From: Symsagittifera roscoffensis
Lineage: Eukaryota > Xenacoelomorpha > Acoela > Convolutidae
Length of the DNA stretch: 64,000 nucleotides
Direction of reading: 5' to 3'
Assembly (NCBI RefSeq): GCF_963678635.1
Contig: NC_087063.1
Coordinates: 16,437,006-16,501,005 of the forward strand
Within the stretch, counting starts at the first letter, position 1; the number at the start of each line of letters is the position of its first letter. Shown one piece after another: positions 32,903 through 42,400 of this stretch. Made by a program: the position numbers and the translations under genes. The notes below the pieces were generated by a model. The model worked only from the letters and a program-made list of their open reading frames with translations, did no database searches and was not told the origin of the DNA.

Positions 32903-34708
32903 TTAGTCGTCGGGGAAAAAACCGTGGGGGAAGATGTCGTGAATTAGTTCTGAAGTTGTTAGTAGTTTAGCTAAGATGCGGATGATATTTTTAGTCTGAA
33001 GCAGTGGCCAAAGCAATTGAAGTGCCTTGATAGTGGTTAGTTCTTCAGTGCCAACTGCAAACTCATAAGGTGTGTTTTGGATTAGATTATATAATTTGTG
33101 ATTGAATTTAGTGTTGTGAATGAATTCTAAAATTGGGATTTCTATAGGTTGTACAAACTCGTGCGGGATAAGGAAGGGTCGGGATTCTTCGGCGTTGAAG
33201 GTCTTGGTGATGGGACAGAAGATGTACATTTGGGTTATGGGGTCATAATTACGAAGAATACCATGAAGGTTAGTATCTTTAATGCAATATGTGAAATTTA
33301 GGAAAAATGGTGAAGTGTATTTGGAATTAATGAATTGAAAACGATGGTGTGGTTGTCTAGAGGGTGTGTGTAGGTCAAAGTGATTTTGGATGAAGCGATA
33401 ATAACTATATGTGTGGGTTTGTTTAGTGCGCAACATAATATCGTGTGAACAGTGTAAATCTCTTTCGTGTGGTGCAAGGAAATGAAAGGTTAGTGAAAAT
33501 ATTTGGAAGCGTTCTTTAAAACTTTCGTATGCTTGTGTGTCTGTTAGTGCTTCTGAAATAATGTGATCAAACTTTCGGTCGAAGATGTTTAGTGTAAATA
33601 TATATGGTGTCTTGATGAAAAATTTCTCGGTAATTTGTGGATTAGCGAAGCGATCGTCGTCTAAGAATTGATCTTGGTTAGCTCTGATGATGTTGTGATC
33701 ATAGTATTCGAGTGTATATTCGTTAGCTCTAGGTGCAGTGTGTGTTTTTAGTGATTTTTTATATCCAACGTAAGTAAATTGTCTAGCGGTTAGTGGTGTA
33801 GTGAGTCGATATAGCATGTCCGTATTTCGCTCTATATCGATGTGAGTGTTAGATAAAGGTAAGCAAAGAGGGTTAGTAAAATGATAATATGAGGTCCAAG
33901 AGAGAGTGGGCATTAAAACGTATTCATCTACAAAGTTGCGTGTTTCGGTAGTGTCGTGGGGGGTGTTTAAGGTGTATTGTGGGAATGAGGGTAAGGTGAT
34001 GGCTAAAAATTCTTTTGTGTTAGTATGCTTGGGGTGGTTGATGTATTCACGGGCTGTTCCTGGTTTTGCTGGGAAAGGATGGTTGGGGAACTTTCTTTTA
34101 AAAGTGCGGTAAGCTCTATTAGTGTTGAGTGAAGATTCAGTTGATGTGGATGATGGTGCTAATGATTCAGTATAATTTGAAGAGGGTGTAGGGGTAGGGG
34201 GGTTGGATGAATTTATTGTGGAGGAGATTTGGTTTATGGTTGGGGTATTAAGGTGGTAGGGTTGTTGTTGAAGGGTAATAAAATTATCTAGCTCTGGGGA
34301 GATTCGGGGGGTGTCTGGAGAATGAGATGATTGGTCAGAATGGTATGAGGAGTAGGTTGGGGTAACTTGGGAAGCATAAGAGGGTGTGGGAGTGATTGGT
34401 TCAGGGTTATTGGATAATATGGGTTGAAAAGGGGGTTGAGAAAAATTAGAAGAGTTATGAAAATTATTGGATGGGGATGGTTCTGAGTCGGCAAATTCAT
34501 CGGGGGTTTCAATATTCGGGTTATTGAGTTGTGAGATGGAATATAAAACTGAGATGTGTGAATTAGTGTCGGAATTCATGCCTGATGTTACATTACTAGA
34601 TGGAAAATCGGGTGGCGGAAAAGCAAAAAGTGGTATTATTGGGATTGGAGAGGTAAGATTGGTTGGGTGGGAATTTGATCGGTGTAGTGATCCAAGTTGG
34701 CGGCTCAT
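32903..34708 (-). CDS. Provirus ORF-C, 601 aa, unknown function
   Basis: ATG at 34708-34706 overlaps the stop of the env-like ORF by four bases (ATGA), suggesting coupled translation or shared spliced messages. Residues 1 to about 205 are Pro/Ser/Thr/Asn-rich and probably disordered. Residues about 205-600 look globular, with many Tyr, Phe, His and charged residues (for example TFKRKFPNHPFPAKPGTARE, then YINHPKH), and few Cys. I see no signal peptide, membrane segment or known motif, and do not recognise the family. Open over 1.8 kb in a young element, so it is probably made. A position after env is where complex retroviruses keep regulatory genes, but that is only an analogy. Confidence 0.8.
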   Translation of the reverse strand: MSRQLGSLHRSNSHPTNLTSPIPIIPLFAFPPPDFPSSNVTSGMNSDTNSHISVLYSISQLNNPNIETPDEFADSEPSPSNNFHNSSNFSQPPFQPILSNNPEPITPTPSYASQVTPTYSSYHSDQSSHSPDTPRISPELDNFITLQQQPYHLNTPTINQISSTINSSNPPTPTPSSNYTESLAPSSTSTESSLNTNRAYRTFKRKFPNHPFPAKPGTAREYINHPKHTNTKEFLAITLPSFPQYTLNTPHDTTETRNFVDEYVLMPTLSWTSYYHFTNPLCLPLSNTHIDIERNTDMLYRLTTPLTARQFTYVGYKKSLKTHTAPRANEYTLEYYDHNIIRANQDQFLDDDRFANPQITEKFFIKTPYIFTLNIFDRKFDHIISEALTDTQAYESFKERFQIFSLTFHFLAPHERDLHCSHDIMLRTKQTHTYSYYRFIQNHFDLHTPSRQPHHRFQFINSKYTSPFFLNFTYCIKDTNLHGILRNYDPITQMYIFCPITKTFNAEESRPFLIPHEFVQPIEIPILEFIHNTKFNHKLYNLIQNTPYEFAVGTEELTTIKALQLLWPLLQTKNIIRILAKLLTTSELIHDIFPHGFFPDD

Positions 34709-37323
34709 CGTGGGCTAAAAAAATGATTATTTTGAGACTGAAAAGCGGTGGTATGGGGTTGTTCAATAATTTGTTCATAAGTATTATCATCTTGTGACTG
34801 GTGTGTCATTATATGTTGGATGGGACTTTGTGATGTGGTGAGTCGAAAATTTGGATTATGTGTGATGGCTAAATTTCGAAAATTTCGTGGGACTAGGGAT
34901 AGTGGATGGTTATTTGGTAGGGGTGGTAATTGTGGTGCCGTTGGCGTTATGTCTACATTGTTATGTTCTTCGTCGTATGTATTTTGTCGTGTTGCTATTT
35001 TTGTGTTATATTCTTTTGTTTGTGCGTCTAAAAGAATTTTGTTTATAGATGTAGAAAAGATTCCAAAAAATCCTGCAAAGAGTATGCGTGCTACGCTTGC
35101 TTGTCTGTTTACTTGTGTGTGTATAGCACATGTGTTGTAGATTCCTTTTAAAAGTGAGAAAAGAAATCCAATAAAGTTAAACATTGCGTATAAAATAGTC
35201 AATTTTTCTAAGATGTAATAGGGCCATCCTAGAAAATCGAGGATCTCATTTTTGAGTGTAACAAAGCTAAAAATGTTAATTGGTGATATATCTTGGGGAC
35301 GGTATTTTTCACCGTTTAGATATATATAATCTTTAATGTCTTTAAAATATCCGCTATAGTCTTGCGTGTAGATATCGGCAAATCCTGCGGTTTCCGCAAG
35401 TTTGCGTAAATTTTGGTCTATTGATTGTCTTTGTATAGTGTCCATTTGTGTTAATAATTCTTGGAATTGTTGTGTTCTAATGTGATGTTGAATATCTGAT
35501 TTTGAATAGATTCCTATTGATTGTAAGTCTATATTTGGGTTTCGAGCAATAGCGCGAATGCTTTCTGGTGAAAATTTTTTGAGTGATTGCATTAATGTGG
35601 GATATGGAGTGAGAAGATAATATTTATTTTCATCAGGGTTTAGTTGTACTACATTGTGGCTGTTTTCTGATCCACATGGGACTGCGGTATCCCAGAAATA
35701 GGTTCTTCGTGAAAGTGTATCCACGAAATGTACTTTATTCTTATAAAAGATAGGGATTCTTTTATAACATCGTTTATCTTCAAAAACGTATAGTGGTGAT
35801 ACTTTTTTAGTACAAGTATAAAACCATAAGATGTTTCCTTCATAGTCTAAAAAATTTGATCTATTTCCAGATAATAAGTATCCTGCATAGGGGATTTTTA
35901 ATACTGCTAGTGCAAGTGATTGTAATATTTGTGTTCGTTCTAATTCGCATAGTTGGTGTAGTGTTTCTAATTCGGAGAGTGACATTTCTTGAAAAATTCG
36001 GCTAATTGTATAATCTAGTTTCATATCTAAATGAATATCATAGTGGATATTACCGAAATATGTAGTATTCATTAGTGATAATTCTTGTAAGCGTGTGCTT
36101 CTGGTGTCATGGGGTTTTAGATGTCCACCAGGTTGTCCGTTGCTTTTTTCAAAATTAACTGGTATATAGGATGTTCCTTCGTTTGGAGGATGACCTGTGG
36201 CATATGGGTCGATTTTTACTTTTCCAGTGGTCATGTCGAATCCTTTTTCGTATTCAACTAATATTTCAGAGTATTGTGTTCTGTGAAGTGGATTTCTGTA
36301 TTTACATGCAAGTTCTGTTTCTTGATATATTTGAAAACGTGTCAATTTATTTTCTATATTGTCTATGTTTCTAAAATTAGAACTTAGTTTTCGTGATGGA
36401 TGGACTTGTTCATATGGAATTGATTGTATAAAATATTTTTCGTGAAATTTTATCATACGAGCGTGTATTTTTGCTACTTGAAATGTTGTACATGTATCTT
36501 CGGGGAACCAAACAATTGTTGCTTGTGTTCTCGTTGTAGGGTCGCAATAACCTTGATCATTTTTACAAGGTAATCGGATTCCTTGATAGATCATTGTATT
36601 ATCTGATAAATCTCGTGTTAGTTGTATTTTTTCGAGTTGTATTTTCCAATCGAAAAACATTATTTCTTGGTATCCTTTATTTTTTGTGTCTGCTTTGCAG
36701 TTTGATGGGTCATTTATACCAATGTGTGGTATCCAATGTTTATCGTGTAGGTCATAGGTTAATCGTCCGTGTGCGCCGTTATACGGGTATTTTTCGTCTA
36801 GTTTTATATGTCCTTGGTGTCTTTCAAGTTGTGATTGATGTACAGAGTCTGAAAAAACTTGAAAATTAACTAATTTTCTTTGGGAGTTTTTATTTTGTGT
36901 GATGTTTAGTCTAAGTAATTCATTTTTACAATCGTCGGGATTGAGATGTAAAAGACGTTCTATATTACTCTGATAGAATGATTCATGGTCAAGTCGGTTT
37001 TTTTTTCCGTTCGAGACTTGTGAACAATGTACTTTCTTTTCGGAAAATGTTGCTGTGAATTTATAACCTGTAACTGTTGTTGCTCGGGCTTTTGAATAGA
37101 GTGTTGCTATTACATCTGTGGTTTCTATAGCTTGTGGTTCTGTTTCACATTGTGATACTTGATTTATTGCATATTTATGTAGTGTTTTTTGTTCATTTTC
37201 TTCACAATCGTAATGTGTTACTAATAAATCTTGTGGTCCTGTACGAGGGGAAGGGTTTATGTTTTGATTTGAGATTACTAGAAAAAGGAGTTGGAGAAAA
37301 ATTAATAATTTTAGAATATACAT
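34705..37323 (-). CDS. env: Provirus env-like glycoprotein, 872 aa
   Basis: ATG at 37323-37321 begins a hydrophobic signal peptide (MYILKLLIFLQLLFLVIS). A Cys-bearing ectodomain of about 680 residues follows, then a membrane segment around residues 705-728 (TILYAMFNFIGFLFSLL) and a second hydrophobic stretch near 746-765. The predicted tail of about 110 residues has PTAP near residue 793, the late-domain type that binds ESCRT-I in retroviruses, and YEQI, a YxxI-type sorting motif. I see no clear furin site followed by a fusion peptide, so it does not look like the baculovirus-F type Env of insect errantiviruses. N-terminal Cys and Tyr spacing suggests a class III (gB-type) fold, an inference only. 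Overlaps the upstream ORF by 13 nt and ORF-C by 4 nt. Confidence 0.8.
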   Translation of the reverse strand: MYILKLLIFLQLLFLVISNQNINPSPRTGPQDLLVTHYDCEENEQKTLHKYAINQVSQCETEPQAIETTDVIATLYSKARATTVTGYKFTATFSEKKVHCSQVSNGKKNRLDHESFYQSNIERLLHLNPDDCKNELLRLNITQNKNSQRKLVNFQVFSDSVHQSQLERHQGHIKLDEKYPYNGAHGRLTYDLHDKHWIPHIGINDPSNCKADTKNKGYQEIMFFDWKIQLEKIQLTRDLSDNTMIYQGIRLPCKNDQGYCDPTTRTQATIVWFPEDTCTTFQVAKIHARMIKFHEKYFIQSIPYEQVHPSRKLSSNFRNIDNIENKLTRFQIYQETELACKYRNPLHRTQYSEILVEYEKGFDMTTGKVKIDPYATGHPPNEGTSYIPVNFEKSNGQPGGHLKPHDTRSTRLQELSLMNTTYFGNIHYDIHLDMKLDYTISRIFQEMSLSELETLHQLCELERTQILQSLALAVLKIPYAGYLLSGNRSNFLDYEGNILWFYTCTKKVSPLYVFEDKRCYKRIPIFYKNKVHFVDTLSRRTYFWDTAVPCGSENSHNVVQLNPDENKYYLLTPYPTLMQSLKKFSPESIRAIARNPNIDLQSIGIYSKSDIQHHIRTQQFQELLTQMDTIQRQSIDQNLRKLAETAGFADIYTQDYSGYFKDIKDYIYLNGEKYRPQDISPINIFSFVTLKNEILDFLGWPYYILEKLTILYAMFNFIGFLFSLLKGIYNTCAIHTQVNRQASVARILFAGFFGIFSTSINKILLDAQTKEYNTKIATRQNTYDEEHNNVDITPTAPQLPPLPNNHPLSLVPRNFRNLAITHNPNFRLTTSQSPIQHIMTHQSQDDNTYEQIIEQPHTTAFQSQNNHFFSPR

Positions 37324-38447
37324 GTGTATGATAATCCTGAGTATGGATTATAAAATGTAATGTAGCCAATTGTGTTTTTGGTATATCTGTCGTATTTGTA
37401 TATTACTTCAGTAGTTATAAACGGTGGTGGTAGTGATTGAGCTGTTATGTTAGGTGGATTTAATGGGTAGGGATGTTGGGTAATATTGTTTAACTTAACT
37501 GTGATTTCAAACTTTAATTGTAAACTGTTTTGTTGGAGTATTTGAATATTGTGATCACGGATATCGTTGTGAATATCTTGGCGATATTGTAATCTATTAA
37601 GTTCCCAGTTATGAAGGCGGTTACTTTCTTGATGTTGTCCAAATAATGGTGGAGGTGCTGTAAATGTATTCCAATCTAGTCTTAAAGGAATATTTATTGA
37701 TGATTGTTCTCGATATCTGGCGTCGAGATTATTTGGAAAATTTAAGTTAAAAGGTGGTGGTGAAATCTGGCTTATTGATGGTGTTGATGGTAGTGATAAT
37801 GTTTCTGGTAGTGATGAGGATGTTGTTGTATCCGTAGAAATATCTATTGGATTATTGACTAAATTTAATTCACCTTGTGTAAATGAATGTGTTGTCCAAT
37901 ATGGTAGTCGTGATGCCTGGTTTGGGGGGTTAAAGGGATTTTCACGTATTTGTTCAGATGTTGGTGTTGAACCTAAGTAATCTGATGGTAGGCTTGAGGT
38001 GCTACGTTGTGAAAGAATCGTAGGGGTTTCTGGTAATGTATCAATGGTGTTTTCTGGAGTGTTTTGTGATGGGGATTGAGGTATATCAAAATGAACTCGT
38101 GGAGTTTGAAAATTTCTGTTTCGTCGAGGATGTATAATTTGTCTATTTATTTCGACTGTATTTTGGTTTTGACTAGGATTTCTTATTCTACTTAGTTCTT
38201 GTGGTAGTGTTGGGTATAGGTTATATGTTGGTTCGCTTAGAGGTGCTTGTCGTTGAACTGGTTCTAGTGGTTCTGATAAACGAGCATGTCGTTCTTCAAA
38301 AGTGTATGGATTGTCTTGAAAAGAAATTCGTGTAGATGTTTGAGGATTTTGAGTAGTTGAAGGTGGTGTTTGGTTATCTTGGGATGATGTCGGTGAAGAC
38401 TGATTCTGTGACTGTTGGGTAGCAATTTTTGATGGATTTTTGAATTG
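37311..38447 (-). CDS. Provirus ORF-A, 378 codons without any start codon
   Basis: Translating the minus strand from 38447 (after TAA at 38450-38448) to the TAA at 37313-37311 gives 378 open codons. None of them is ATG, CTG or TTG; every Leu is TTA, CTA, CTT or CTC. The product is Pro/Ser/Thr/Gln/Asn-rich in its first two thirds (for example PSSLPSD-, PPPFNLNFPN) and less biased at the C-terminus (LHNWELNRLQYRQDIHNDI). Absence of stops and of Met over 1.1 kb argues for coding constraint with a start supplied by splicing or frameshifting; candidate acceptors CTACCCAACAG and ACAGAATCAG lie near its beginning. The end overlaps the env ATG by 13 nt. Confidence 0.7.
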   Translation of the reverse strand, partial: QFKNPSKIATQQSQNQSSPTSSQDNQTPPSTTQNPQTSTRISFQDNPYTFEERHARLSEPLEPVQRQAPLSEPTYNLYPTLPQELSRIRNPSQNQNTVEINRQIIHPRRNRNFQTPRVHFDIPQSPSQNTPENTIDTLPETPTILSQRSTSSLPSDYLGSTPTSEQIRENPFNPPNQASRLPYWTTHSFTQGELNLVNNPIDISTDTTTSSSLPETLSLPSTPSISQISPPPFNLNFPNNLDARYREQSSINIPLRLDWNTFTAPPPLFGQHQESNRLHNWELNRLQYRQDIHNDIRDHNIQILQQNSLQLKFEITVKLNNITQHPYPLNPPNITAQSLPPPFITTEVIYKYDRYTKNTIGYITFYNPYSGLSYTCIF

Positions 38448-38474
38448 TTACTTTAGTGGGAAGGTTTATGTTTA

Positions 38475-38642
38475 TTATAATATTCTTCCAAAAAAAAGAA
38501 TTAGAAGGATTGTTGCTAGGGCAAATGTGAAGATTGCTTTCTTTATACATTTACATATTGTCAAAATGAGGGATGATAAAAATGTTATGAAAATTACAAA
38601 CAATAAAAAAATATCGGTTCTACTGAAAATTGTTCGTATCAT
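38475..38642 (-). CDS. Provirus small double-membrane ORF, 55 aa
   Basis: ATG at 38642-38640 overlaps the stop of the 76-codon ORF as ATGA. The product has two hydrophobic stretches, IFLLFVIFITFLSSLILTIC (residues 11-30) and AIFTFALATILLILFF (36-51), separated by a short Lys-rich loop, so a hairpin membrane protein resembling a viroporin in shape is possible. It ends soon after a run of eight T on the sense strand, where slippage would extend the reading into another frame. Small size means chance cannot be excluded. Confidence 0.4.
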   Translation of the reverse strand: MIRTIFSRTDIFLLFVIFITFLSSLILTICKCIKKAIFTFALATILLILFFGRIL

Positions 38643-38869
38643 TTAGACAAGTTATATGAATCGTACCTGTGGAAATAATCAAGGGTTTTGGAAAGTTGGA
38701 GGAATAGTTCGAGTATAGTGTAGAAAATTAAAAAAATGTTACAAAAAATGATTAGGATTATTAGAAAAGATTCAAGTATATCAAAAAGAAATATTATAAA
38801 GGTTTCAAGTATTGTAAAAAAATGTTTAAGATTTATGAGTATTTGAGTAACTGATTGAGAGAAGAGCAT
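38639..38869 (-). CDS. Provirus hydrophobic ORF, 76 aa
   Basis: ATG at 38869-38867 lies directly after a TAA that closes the preceding frame (TAAATG), and the stop overlaps the next ATG (ATGA). Residues about 8-60 are strongly hydrophobic with Ile, Leu and Phe, likely one or two membrane segments. Near its end the sense strand reads CACAG|GTACGA, a good splice donor, so this could also be a leader exon for ORF-A or env. No family recognised. Confidence 0.4.
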   Translation of the reverse strand: MLFSQSVTQILINLKHFFTILETFIIFLFDILESFLIILIIFCNIFLIFYTILELFLQLSKTLDYFHRYDSYNLSK

Positions 38870-39022
38870 TTAAGAAATGATCTCTCGGTCGAATATTTTT
38901 TGCTGTTTGAGGCGATTTTCTAGTGTGGTCGGATTATTTATTAGTTTTTTGACAAGTGGGTCGAGTTTTGTAAAAAATTGTTGGGGGCAATTTTCATGGT
39001 GATTGGGAGGTCGTCTTTTTCT
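38870..39022 (-). CDS. Provirus startless 50-codon ORF, possible spliced exon
   Basis: Between TAA at 39025-39023 and TAA at 38872-38870 the minus strand is open for 50 codons without ATG. The translation begins RKRRPPNHHENCPQQFFTKL and has an amphipathic, charged second half (LENRLKQQKIFDREIIS), unlike the hydrophobic low-complexity noise of the surroundings. It could be the second exon of a basic nuclear-type accessory protein. Evidence is compositional only. Confidence 0.3.
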   Translation of the reverse strand, partial: RKRRPPNHHENCPQQFFTKLDPLVKKLINNPTTLENRLKQQKIFDREIIS

Positions 39023-39467
39023 TTATTTTTGTTTGTCAAATGATCCGGGGTATGGTGAGATTTTTATACTTTAGGCTAATTAAAATGTTCATTTTGTTAC
39101 TTTAGGCTAAGTTAACAATTTTGCTTTGGGGGTATTCGTGGTCTGAGTTGGGGAAATATTGTTGATCTTTGGGTTATTAGATAAGGGAGGGGTACGGTAT
39201 TATGGTGATATTTATTTTAGTTGTCAAGTTGGAGTGGTTTGCTTATTTTTGACCTGGAGGTCGTAAAGTTATAGTTATAGATATGCCTGGAGTTCTATAT
39301 GATTCGTCTAATTGGTCTTAGTTTGAGTTAGAGAAAGTGACGGATTGGATGAATCCTATTGGTCTATTTTGAACTAGAATTATTACGTACTTGTCAGCAT
39401 GTTATTTTGAAAAATGTAAATGAAAAATGTTTCGAAGGTTTCAAGATAGTGAAGTATAATGTTAAAA
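39023..39467 (-). other. Provirus spacer between pol and the accessory ORFs
   Basis: No ORF of note on the sense strand. A word TACTTTAGGCTAA is repeated at about 39066 and 39098 (plus-strand reading). The sense strand has a good splice acceptor, ATATTTCCCCAACTCAG at about 39140-39160, suitable for subgenomic env or accessory messages. Confidence 0.45.
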
Positions 39468-42400
39468 TTACTTTTGAAATTCCACTTTCTTTAAAATTTT
39501 AGATTGGGGGATGAATATTTTATAGTTTTTACGTGGTTGATTTCGGAGTCTTGTTGTTTTTCTATTTTCTGATTTGTCGATTTGTTCTTGGGGTATTATT
39601 TGTTCGGTCATTTTTCTATTTTTTCTTTGTTTTGGGGATTCTTTATGGTTTTGTGTATTGTTTTTGGTGGCGATTGGTTTTGTGTTTTGATTTTCGGTGG
39701 GGTTATCATTTTGTTCTGTGTTTTTCAAATGTGGTTCATTTTGAATGATTTTTAATCCTGTGAAAGAATATAATTGAGTTAATTCGCGGAGTGCGTATTC
39801 TTTTGGGTAATAAGGTAATAGGTTGTTTCGATGTTGAACGATTTCTTTTTTGTTTGAGTCGGTAATTTTATATGTGACATCAGTGGGTTTTGCAATTATT
39901 TGGTATGGTCCTTTTCGAAGGGGTTGTAATTTTTTAGAAATTCCTTTTTGAGTATTAAAATTAGGTATTAAAACAAATGTTCCAATTTTTAATTCGGAGG
40001 CTGGTGTAAAACGTGAATTGATTTGTTCATTAATGTTTTGTCTTTGTAATAACTTTTTTGTTATTTTTTGATAAATTTCATTGTGTTTTTTATCTCTGTT
40101 TAGAATCCATTCGGTGTGTGTACCGGAGGCTAGTTTAAGAATTTGTGGGTGATGAAAATGATCTTCATCGTGTGTATGTAAAGGTAGGTTATAACAAATT
40201 GAGTCTTTATTTGGTTGACAATAACCTTGTGCGTTTTTATGAGAATTTGCTGTAAACATTATTGGTTTGCGTGGCTTTTGGTTAAAAACCATTTCGTATG
40301 GTGACATTCCTAAAGTTGTCGTAATTTGTGAATTATATGCTAAGGGAAATAATTTTACATCTGCTGACCATTCGGTATATTTTGTATCATTTCCGTTGAT
40401 GATACATCTAAGATATTCTTGTAATGAACGGTTCATACCTTCGACTAAGCCGTTTGTCCAAGGTGCATGAGATGTACGTGGTTTGTGTTTAATGTTATAT
40501 AAATGACATAGTGTGATAATTTCATTATTTATGAATTCTGTACCGTTGTCTGTAACTAAAATTTCTGGTAGTCCGAATTTTGCTATCCAGTGTTCATAGA
40601 GTGTTGTGTAAGCGTAATAAGCGTTACAATGTGGTACTGGGTTAAGTGCTACATAATGTGTAAATGCGTCAACAATTACCATAATGTAGGAGTTTCCTTC
40701 TGATGAGGGTGAAATTGGTCCTTTAGTATCAAATGAGATACGATGATTAAAGTACAAACTTTGTCCTTTAAAATCTTGTTTTTGTGCTATTTGTTTTTGA
40801 TTTGGGTAAGGTTTATTTAGTTGACATACTATACAGTCATTGCATAGTACTTTTATCCAAATTGGTGCATTTGGGAAATAAAAGTTTTGTATAAAATTTG
40901 AATATGTTTTCTCTGATCCAGAGTGTCCTTTAATATTTTGTGTATGTGAAATATTAAAAGCTATAAGAATCATACTTAAAGGGAGACATGGAACTGTAGA
41001 TTCATTCAGGTTATACTCTAAAAGGTCTGTATTTTTGTTAATTGTTGTGTTGTTAAATTTGCGAAAGTATCGGAGGAGTGTTTTGTTTCCTAGAATGGTT
41101 GAATCTGCCTTGACAGGTTTAGTTTTATATTTGTGCCATGATTTTAGTTGTCTAATTATCGGGTCAAGATTTTGATATTGTTTCAGTGTTGAAATTGTAA
41201 TCGTTTCTGTTGGAGGGAGAAAAATGTTTTCAATTTCGAATTTAGATAAGGGTATTGTATCAAGTGGGTCGTGAAGGTCAAAAACTTGATTTATTGTGTA
41301 TTTTGAATCATTTGTTTGTGGTCCTGATAAATTTATTTTATCAGTTAAATCTTCTTTTTCAATTAGTGGAAAATGGTCTTTTTTAGGCGGGTGTTGTTTT
41401 GTTCGTTTTTGTTGGGTGTTATTTTTTATCCATTGAGAATATGGGATTGGTTTGAAAGTTGATGTTCCAAGTAGATCAACTTCATAATGATTATTTTGAC
41501 AATCTAAATAAAGTGGGAAATGTTGTAAACTATTTATTTGTGATTGTTCAATATCAGTTTTTACTGCATATTTGCATTCCAATCGGGGTGATGTTTCGTT
41601 TTCTGCAAGGTAGAATTTTATGTTTTTGGGTATTTCAACTGTTGTTTTTCGTGTAAGTAATTCAGGTGGTGTATTTCGACTTAAGGTGTCTGGTAATGCA
41701 AGATTTTTTCCTGCAGTCCAAACTATATGTAAGTTTGGAAATTTCATTAGAATTAGTTGAAATCTGTAAACTCGGTGGTTTGGGTTAGATTTTTGTGTAA
41801 AGAGAAAGATGATTGGTTTATGGTCTGTGAATAGAACTGTTGGATGTTTTGATCCAAGTATCAGAAATTCATATTCTGTCAGTGTATATATTATGGCTGT
41901 ACATTCTAGAGTTGAGAGTCGTAGCTCTGCTTGAGTGAATAATCGAGAATTTGCTGATATGAGGTTCATTTTATTTGTACCATTATGTGATTGTAATAGT
42001 GCTGCACCGATGCCAAAGTTCGAAGCATCGCACATTGCATAAAATGGTTGATTTGAATCTGGAATTGTGTTTGAAATTTGTTCAGTTAAAAGTTTCTTTA
42101 TTTCTTCAAATCGTGTTTGATGTTCTGTGTTCCATTCAAAATTATTTTGTTGTCTAAGGATGTTATAAAATGGTCGTAGATATAATTGCATTTTATAAAC
42201 ATATTTACTTAAAAAGTTTAACATTCCAAGAAATTCTTGGATTTTCTTTTTATTTGTTGGTGGTTGAAGTTTTTGAATAGCGTCAATGCGTGATTTCAAT
42301 GGAGTGATTGTTTTTCTTTCTATATTATGTCCTAAGAATTTAACTCTTGTCAAAAAGAAGTGTGATTTATCGGGGGCGGCCTTCAGATTTTCGTTCTGAA

